64,000 nucleotides of DNA from Microbacterium sp. ProA8 (lineage in GTDB: Bacteria > Actinomycetota > Actinomycetes > Actinomycetales > Microbacteriaceae), in NCBI RefSeq assembly GCF_039905635.1, contig NZ_CP157000.1:248001-312000 (forward strand). Direction: 5' to 3'. Under the pieces are notes generated by a model, which was not told the origin of the DNA, ran no database searches, and was given only the letters and a program-made list of their open reading frames with translations. The translations under genes were made by a program, and so were the position numbers. Below are positions 58,010-64,000 of this stretch, one piece after another (position 1 is the first letter of the stretch; each line of letters begins with the position of its first letter).

Positions 58010-59433
58010 ACGAGCACCTCGACGCCATCCTCTACCCGCCCATCGAGCCCTACGACACCGGCCTGCTCATCGCCGGCGAGGGCCATCGCATCGCGTACGA
58101 GCAGAGCGGCAACCCCGAGGGCAAGCCGGTGGTGTTCCTGCACGGCGGTCCGGGCGCGGGCACATCGCCCTGGCACCGCCGCTTCTTCGACCCCGAGCGG
58201 TACCGCATCGTCCTGCTCGACCAGCGCGGATCCGGTCGCTCGACCCCGCACGCGAGCGAGCCGCACGCCGACCTCCGCCACAACACCACGTGGCACCTCG
58301 TCGCCGACCTCGAGCTGCTGCGCAAGAACCTCGGCATCTCGACCTGGCAGGTGTTCGGCGGTTCGTGGGGGAGCGCCCTCGCGCTCGCCTACGCGCAGGC
58401 GCACCCGCAGGCGGTGACCGAGCTCGTGCTGCGCGGCATCTTCACGCTGCGCCGCCACGAGCTGGAGTGGTTCTACGAGGGCGGTGCGGCATCCGTCGTC
58501 CCGGATCTCTGGGAGGACTTCATCGCACCCATCCCGATCCTCGAGCGGTCGAAGCTCATGCAGGCCTATCACCGGCGCCTCGCCGACCCCGATCCCGCCG
58601 TGCACGTGCCGGCCGCGGTCGCGTGGTCGCGCTGGGAGGCCGCGAACCTGACCCTCCTACCCGACCCCGAGCTCGTCGAGGCGATGTCCGAGCCTCGCGC
58701 AGCGGTGGCGTTCGCGCGCATCGAGAACCACTACTTCCTGCACGGCGGCTGGTTCACGCCGGAGCAGCTCATCGCCGGGGTCGATCGCATCCGCCACATC
58801 CCCGCCGTCATCGTGCAGGGCCGCTACGACGTGTGCACGCCGGCGATGACTGCGTGGGACCTGCACCGCGCGTGGCCGGAGGCGGACTTCACGATGATCC
58901 CGGATGCCGCGCACGCGGCGTCCGAGCCGGGCATCGCGGCCGCGCTCCGCGCCGCGACCGACCGGTTCGCCGAGGCCGGCGAGGCGGTCGAGGGCGCCGC
59001 GGCGGACGAGGAGTCCGGGCCGAGCAACGAGGGCGAGGACTCCGTCCGACACGAGGACGAGTCGGCCGAAGCATCCGTGTCGCGGGAGCAGTCGAACGAC
59101 GACGAGGCTCCGGACGCTGCCGAAGGAGCCGAGTCACGAGCCGCGAGAGAGGTCTCGGACGGGGGTGCAGACGACGAGCCTGACGGGGCGGAAGCCTCGC
59201 CGTCCGAGCCCGAGGCGGCCGAAACTTCGCAGCCGGAGTCCGACGGGGCGGAAGCCTCGCCGTCCGCGCCCGAGGCGGCCGAAACTTCGCAGCCGGAGTC
59301 CGACGGGGCGGAAGTCTCACAGCCCGAGTCGGACGGGACGGAAATCTCGCAGCACGAGTCCGACGGGGCTGAGTCTGATGTCAGCGGTGCCCGCAACGCA
59401 TACCGCTCGCCGCGCCGGGCTCGTCGCCCCTGA
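58006..59433 (+). CDS. pip: Prolyl aminopeptidase with expanded acidic C-terminal tail
   Basis: 475 residues; the enzyme normally ends near 320. The alpha/beta-hydrolase part has YPPIEPYDTGLL, the oxyanion HGGPGAG, the nucleophile elbow GGSWGS (about 118-123), Asp in GRYDVCTP and His in DAAHAASEP (about 300). It removes N-terminal proline from peptides in the cytoplasm. From about residue 325 the chain is a low-complexity Glu/Asp/Ser/Ala tail whose last third is a perfect DNA tandem repeat. It ends in a basic stretch RRARRP. The tail has the look of recent expansion and should not be needed for catalysis. The ATG overlaps the metallopeptidase stop. Confidence 0.92.
   Translation: MNEHLDAILYPPIEPYDTGLLIAGEGHRIAYEQSGNPEGKPVVFLHGGPGAGTSPWHRRFFDPERYRIVLLDQRGSGRSTPHASEPHADLRHNTTWHLVADLELLRKNLGISTWQVFGGSWGSALALAYAQAHPQAVTELVLRGIFTLRRHELEWFYEGGAASVVPDLWEDFIAPIPILERSKLMQAYHRRLADPDPAVHVPAAVAWSRWEAANLTLLPDPELVEAMSEPRAAVAFARIENHYFLHGGWFTPEQLIAGVDRIRHIPAVIVQGRYDVCTPAMTAWDLHRAWPEADFTMIPDAAHAASEPGIAAALRAATDRFAEAGEAVEGAAADEESGPSNEGEDSVRHEDESAEASVSREQSNDDEAPDAAEGAESRAAREVSDGGADDEPDGAEASPSEPEAAETSQPESDGAEASPSAPEAAETSQPESDGAEVSQPESDGTEISQHESDGAESDVSGARNAYRSPRRARRP
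59182..59376 (+). repeat. 60/30-bp tandem repeat in the aminopeptidase tail
   Basis: Two 60-bp units (59182-59241, 59242-59301) differ at one base. They are followed by two 30-bp half-units and a remnant, all starting GACGGGxCGGAA. They encode repeats of the kind SDGAEASPSEPEAAETSQPE. The units keep the frame. Confidence 0.85.
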
Positions 59434-59492
59434 GCGCGGACGTCTCTCCCCGCACACAGCAGCGCCCCGCGTGCGCAGGAACCGCGCGACCC

Positions 59493-59710
59493 GGTCGTTG
59501 AGCGAGGGAGCGCCAGCGACCGAGACGAAACGCGCCGAACCGCTCGTCTGCGCCGGGTGCGGGCGTTTCGTTTCTGCGTTTCGACTCGCAAGCTCGCTCA
59601 ACGACCACGTTCCTCGCTCGCTCAACGACCGGGCAGGGCGTGCGGCGTTCTCCCGTCGCTCAACGACCGGGCAACGGCGTGCGGCGTCGTCCCCCTCGCT
59701 CGCCGACCGC
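59493..59710. repeat. CGCTCAACGACC word block with long inverted repeat
   Basis: CGCTCAACGACC occurs at 59595-59606, 59619-59630 and 59657-59668, and inverted at 59493-59504; a variant is at about 59697. The inverted copy with GAAACG faces CGTTTC plus the first direct copy, so a long hairpin is possible. The word resembles intergenic repeats I recall from other Microbacteriaceae. The gap 59434-59912 contains only this block and the helicase promoter and leader. Confidence 0.75.
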
Positions 59711-59738
59711 ACGCGGAGAACGCCCAGCCGCACCCTGC

Positions 59739-59744
59739 TAGGGT
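59739..59744 (+). promoter_or_regulatory. -10 box for the DEAD-box helicase (long leader)
   Basis: TAGGGT would start a transcript near 59751, giving a leader of about 160 bases, unlike most genes here. Confidence 0.45.
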
Positions 59745-59882
59745 GGATCATCTTGCAGCGCTTCACGCGCTTCTTGCGTCGTAGAACGCTTCCCCTCCCG
59801 CCGCCGCCCGACTCAGCCGCGCGATGCCGGTGATGACTTTCGTACGGCGACCCGTGGGCGAAATCCGCCCCGGCCACCGACA

Positions 59883-59898
59883 GGGCATCTGTGTGCCC
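59883..59898 (+). promoter_or_regulatory. Leader hairpin beside the helicase ribosome-binding site
   Basis: GGGCA-TCTGTG-TGCCC ends directly before GGAGAAA, the presumed ribosome-binding site of the ATG at 59913. It may tune translation, for example with temperature. Confidence 0.45.
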
Positions 59899-59912
59899 GG
59901 AGAAATCCCCTC

Positions 59913-61475
<1,563 letters not shown>

Positions 61476-61493
61476 CCTCTCGCATCGCTTCCC

Positions 61494-61528
61494 GAAACGC
61501 CCCGACGCCTCGTGCGTCGGGGCGTTTT
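61494..61528 (+). terminator. Rho-independent terminator after the DEAD-box helicase
   Basis: AAACGCCCCGACGC (61495-61508) pairs perfectly with 61514-61527, with a T run (TTTT at 61525-61528). It is the most canonical terminator in the window. Confidence 0.9.
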
Positions 61529-61593
61529 CGCATCCGGACGCTCGACGGGGAGCTCTGCGCCCACCGCGGCCCGCCGCCGCCCGCCGCCGCGCG

Positions 61594-61650
61594 CCTTGCC
61601 CACCTCGCCCACCTTGCCCACCTTGCCCACCTCGCCCACCTCGCCCACCC
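61594..61650. repeat. 9-bp tandem repeat (CACCTCGCC/CACCTTGCC), about six copies
   Basis: Units run from about 61594 to 61650 in a non-coding gap. C/T alternates at one position. It is a likely length-variable locus. Confidence 0.85.
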
Positions 61651-61665
61651 CTGCCACCGCGCATT

Positions 61666-61815
61666 CTGGCGAGTCGCCAGGATCCGCGCCTGCCGTGTGC
61701 GGTTCTTGGCGACTCGCACGCGTCGTCGGACCGACCGTCCGGGGGCGGAGCTGCGCTACCGACGGTGAGTCGCCAGGTTCTCCAGGCATTGTGCGCAGCT
61801 ATGGCGACTCGCCAG
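61666..61815. repeat. GGCGACTCGCCAG word block
   Basis: Palindromes CTGGCGAGTCGCCAG (61666-61680) and TGGCGACTCGCCA (61802-61814), plus TTGGCGACTCGC near 61708 and GAGTCGCCAGG near 61769, lie between the converging helicase and GMC genes. The gap 61476-61900 holds no gene. Confidence 0.75.
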
Positions 61816-61900
61816 AAATGTGCGGAGTGCGTACCGCGCCGGATGGTCCCTGAGGCGGCCCGACCGCGGGAACGTCGGCTGCCAGGACGACGAAGGCGGG

Positions 61901-63580
61901 TCAGACCCGGCGGCCGAGGATGAGGTCGGCGGCGACCTCGCCGATCACGATGGCCGGAGCGTTCGTGTGGCCGCGGATCACCGTGGGCATCACCGAGGCG
62001 TCGACCACGCGCAGGCCCGTGACGCCGCGGACGCGGAGTTCCGGGTCGACGACGGAGGCGGCATCCGTCCCCATCCGCGCCGTGCCGACCGGGTGGTAGA
62101 GCGTGTGCGAGTAGCGGCGCAGCGACATCTCGGCGCGCTCGGCGGGCGTCATGCTGTCGCCGTCAGGGGGCTGTACCCAGCCGCCGGTCGTGACCGCGCG
62201 CAGCGCCTCGGTGTCGATGAGACGCTCGCACTCGGCGAGTCCGGCGAGCATCGTCTCGGCGTCCACGCCGTCGGGATCCGACAGGTACGCCGGATCGATG
62301 AGCGGCGGCGCGGCCGGGTCGGCCGACGCGAGCCGGATCGTGCCGCGGCTGCGCGGGCGCAGCAGGATCGCGCCGATCGTGAGGCCGTGCGCGGGCGTCG
62401 GGATGAGCCCCTCGCCCACGTACGGCACCGGGGCGAAGATGATCTCGATGTCGGGCAGCCCCTCGGGTGCGCCGGCGCGATCGGCGACCTCGGTGCGGAC
62501 GAACCCGTAGGCCTCGGCGACGTTGGAGGTCAGCATCCCCGTCCGCTTCGTCAGATACCGTACGACTTCGGCCGGCCTCTCGGCGTCGTGCAGGGTGCTG
62601 CTGTGCGCGGCCGGTGCGAGGCCCGCGACGAGGTGGTCCTGCAGGTTGGCGCCGACGTCGGGGGCCTCCACCACGGCGTCGATCCCGTGCTCGGCGAGGT
62701 GCTCGGCCGGGCCGATGCCGCTCAGCATGAGCAGCTGCGGCGTGTTGATCGCACCGCCCGACAGCACGACCTCGCGCCGTGCGCGGACGTGGCGGGTGAT
62801 CCCGTCGATGTCGACGTACACGCCCGTCGCACGCGGCGCGGGGGAGCCGGAATCGAAGGTGACGCGCCGGACGTACGCGCCCGTCATGACCCGGAGGTTC
62901 GAGCGCCCCTTCGCGGGCCGCAGGTACACGTCGGCGGTCGAGGCGCGCGCACCGCGGCTCTCGCTCACCATCGTCTGCGAGAAGCCCTGCCCGGTCGGCA
63001 GATTCGCGGGGGTGACAGGATGCCCCGCCTGCTGCGCCGCCGTCAGGAACGCGGCCGTCTGAGACCGGGGATCCCGCTGGTGCTCGACGGGCTGGGGTCC
63101 GTGGGTGCCCTGCGAGCCGTCGGCCGGATCGGCCGTGCGCTCCACACGTCGGAAGTAGGGGACCAGGGCGTCCCACGACCAGATCGGGCCGGCGGCATCC
63201 GCCCACTCGTCGTAGTCGGCGGCGAAGCCCCGCACCCACATCATGGCGTTGAGCGACGACGACCCGCCCAGCGTCTTGCCGCGCGGCCAGTACACCGTGC
63301 GACCCTCGAGGGCGGGCTGGGGGACGGTGTCGTAGTTCCAGTCGTACGGTCCGCGGAAGAGCTTGGAGAACGCCGCAGGCACGTGCAGCCGGATCGAGCG
63401 GTCGGGTCCCCCCGCCTCGAGCAGCAGCACCGAGACGGCGGGGTCCTCGCTCAGTCGCGCCGCGACGGCGGCGCCCGACGATCCCGCACCGACGACGACG
63501 TAGTCGGCCTCCCACCCGTCGGCGCCGAAGCCGGCCGACGCGGACGCACCAGCGCGCCCGCGGGCGACCCGCCGCCTCAC
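61901..63580 (-). CDS. GMC-family flavin oxidoreductase (choline/alcohol dehydrogenase-like)
   Basis: 559 residues. FAD binding is DYVVVGAGSSGAAVAARLSE near residues 26-45, followed by the GMC signature WPRGKTLGGSSSLNAMMWVR and VVLSGGAINTPQLLMLSGIG. The C-terminal active-site block is YHPVGTARMG with a conserved His, and GHTNAPAIVIGEVAADLI ends the protein. It resembles BetA-type alcohol dehydrogenases, length 530-560. The GTG start overlaps the stop of the upstream aldehyde dehydrogenase gene (GTGA), so alcohol and aldehyde oxidation are probably consecutive. The N-terminal 20 residues are Arg/Ala-rich and may not all be translated. Confidence 0.92.
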   Translation of the reverse strand: MRRRVARGRAGASASAGFGADGWEADYVVVGAGSSGAAVAARLSEDPAVSVLLLEAGGPDRSIRLHVPAAFSKLFRGPYDWNYDTVPQPALEGRTVYWPRGKTLGGSSSLNAMMWVRGFAADYDEWADAAGPIWSWDALVPYFRRVERTADPADGSQGTHGPQPVEHQRDPRSQTAAFLTAAQQAGHPVTPANLPTGQGFSQTMVSESRGARASTADVYLRPAKGRSNLRVMTGAYVRRVTFDSGSPAPRATGVYVDIDGITRHVRARREVVLSGGAINTPQLLMLSGIGPAEHLAEHGIDAVVEAPDVGANLQDHLVAGLAPAAHSSTLHDAERPAEVVRYLTKRTGMLTSNVAEAYGFVRTEVADRAGAPEGLPDIEIIFAPVPYVGEGLIPTPAHGLTIGAILLRPRSRGTIRLASADPAAPPLIDPAYLSDPDGVDAETMLAGLAECERLIDTEALRAVTTGGWVQPPDGDSMTPAERAEMSLRRYSHTLYHPVGTARMGTDAASVVDPELRVRGVTGLRVVDASVMPTVIRGHTNAPAIVIGEVAADLILGRRV

Positions 63581-64000
63581 GCCTGCATCGCTTTGGCGAG
63601 CGTCTTGACCAACCCGGGCACCTTGCCGTCGACGAGGTAGCGCGTGAGTCCGGCGCTCACCTCCGCACCGGTGCGAGAGCTCACGAACCACGGCGGCGTC
63701 GGCAGGATCGTTCCCTGAGCCCGGCGCCGCAGCCGGAGCGTATCGCCCACGGAGCGCGGGAAGGGACGGAACGGCCCGCGACCCACCGACCGCTCGACGC
63801 GGTCGAGGAGGAGCGCGTTGTGCACGACGCCGATGCCGCTCGACACGTCGGCCGGCGTCGCGCCGGGGTACCCGCCCCACGTCAGGCGGGCGGTGAGGAA
63901 GTTGAAGGCGGTCCAGGTGTTGATCGCGATGTCGCCGTAGCGCAGGTCGGCGATCGCGCGCTCGAAGCCGTCGCCGAGCGCCTGCTCGGTGGCGGGGTCG
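63577..64000 (-). CDS. Aldehyde dehydrogenase family protein, C-terminal part
   Basis: The gene enters from beyond the window end; 140 C-terminal residues are visible. LRYGDIAINTWTAFNFLTA, WGGYPGATPADVSSGIGVVHN and the region after it match the end of a particular actinobacterial aldehyde dehydrogenase type. The catalytic Cys and Glu lie outside the window. The extra tail (VSAGLTRYLVDGKVPGLVKT) is usual for that type. The stop overlaps the GTG of the GMC gene. A joint role in oxidising an alcohol to a carboxylate is inferred. Confidence 0.85.
   Translation of the reverse strand, partial: DPATEQALGDGFERAIADLRYGDIAINTWTAFNFLTARLTWGGYPGATPADVSSGIGVVHNALLLDRVERSVGRGPFRPFPRSVGDTLRLRRRAQGTILPTPPWFVSSRTGAEVSAGLTRYLVDGKVPGLVKTLAKAMQA

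Noticed and set aside
59434..59912. Proteins encoded in the CGCTCAACGACC block
   Set aside because: Frames change with each repeat copy and have no start signals; the block is better explained as an intergenic repeat.

Overview
The window reads as chromosome of a high-GC actinobacterium, most probably Microbacterium or a close relative in Microbacteriaceae. The evidence is about 70% GC by eye, G/C at nearly all third codon positions, frequent GTG starts, many start codons placed 6-7 bases after a TANNNT-like -10 box (leaderless transcripts), a strongly repeated GGATGCC/GGCATCC word, and F420-type enzymes. I saw no rRNA, tRNA, CRISPR array, insertion sequence or prophage. Genes are dense and on both strands.

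Layout. 1-7.5 kb: end of a secreted subtilisin-like protease, pirin and a small GNAT enzyme, a secreted SGNH esterase, a DUF3516 DEAD-box helicase, an SDR oxidoreductase. 7.7-20.3 kb: DUF1697 protein, RecQ, a double-TetR regulator facing an MFS transporter plus GH3 glycosidase operon, a GNAT enzyme, dimethylarginine dimethylaminohydrolase, formate-tetrahydrofolate ligase and a GNAT-GH16 fusion. 20.4-30 kb: a tiny secreted repeat protein, an acyl-CoA oxidase/dehydrogenase, a zinc-ribbon protein, 3-methyladenine glycosylase I, a TetR regulator with an LLM-FAD fusion oxidoreductase, and a frameshifted UvrA paralogue.

30-53.5 kb is the centrepiece. Two tandem 6.3-kb copies of a gene for a giant envelope protein (about 2,020 residues: membrane anchor, propeller-like head, about 11 Ig-like and 5 Fn3 domains, Cys-containing tip) are followed by eight overlapping genes: MoxR ATPase, DUF58 protein, transglutaminase-like membrane protein lacking the catalytic Cys, RDD-FHA protein, PP2C phosphatase, FHA protein, transmembrane Ser/Thr kinase and a second FHA protein. 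Start and stop codons overlap at every junction from MoxR onward, so this looks like one transcription and translation unit linking cell-surface structure to Ser/Thr phosphorylation. Both giant copies share a far-upstream element and a leader hairpin with a compensatory base-pair change.

53.5-64 kb: a resolvase-like protein without a DNA-binding domain, a CPA1 Na+/H+ antiporter, malate dehydrogenase, a zinc metallopeptidase overlapping a prolyl aminopeptidase with an expanded acidic tail, a DEAD-box RNA helicase with a long leader, and a GMC oxidoreductase translationally coupled to an aldehyde dehydrogenase that runs off the window.

Several gene gaps carry imperfect inverted repeats whose word differs from gap to gap. 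One of these families (around 8.3 kb and 18.6-18.9 kb) occurs at two loci.
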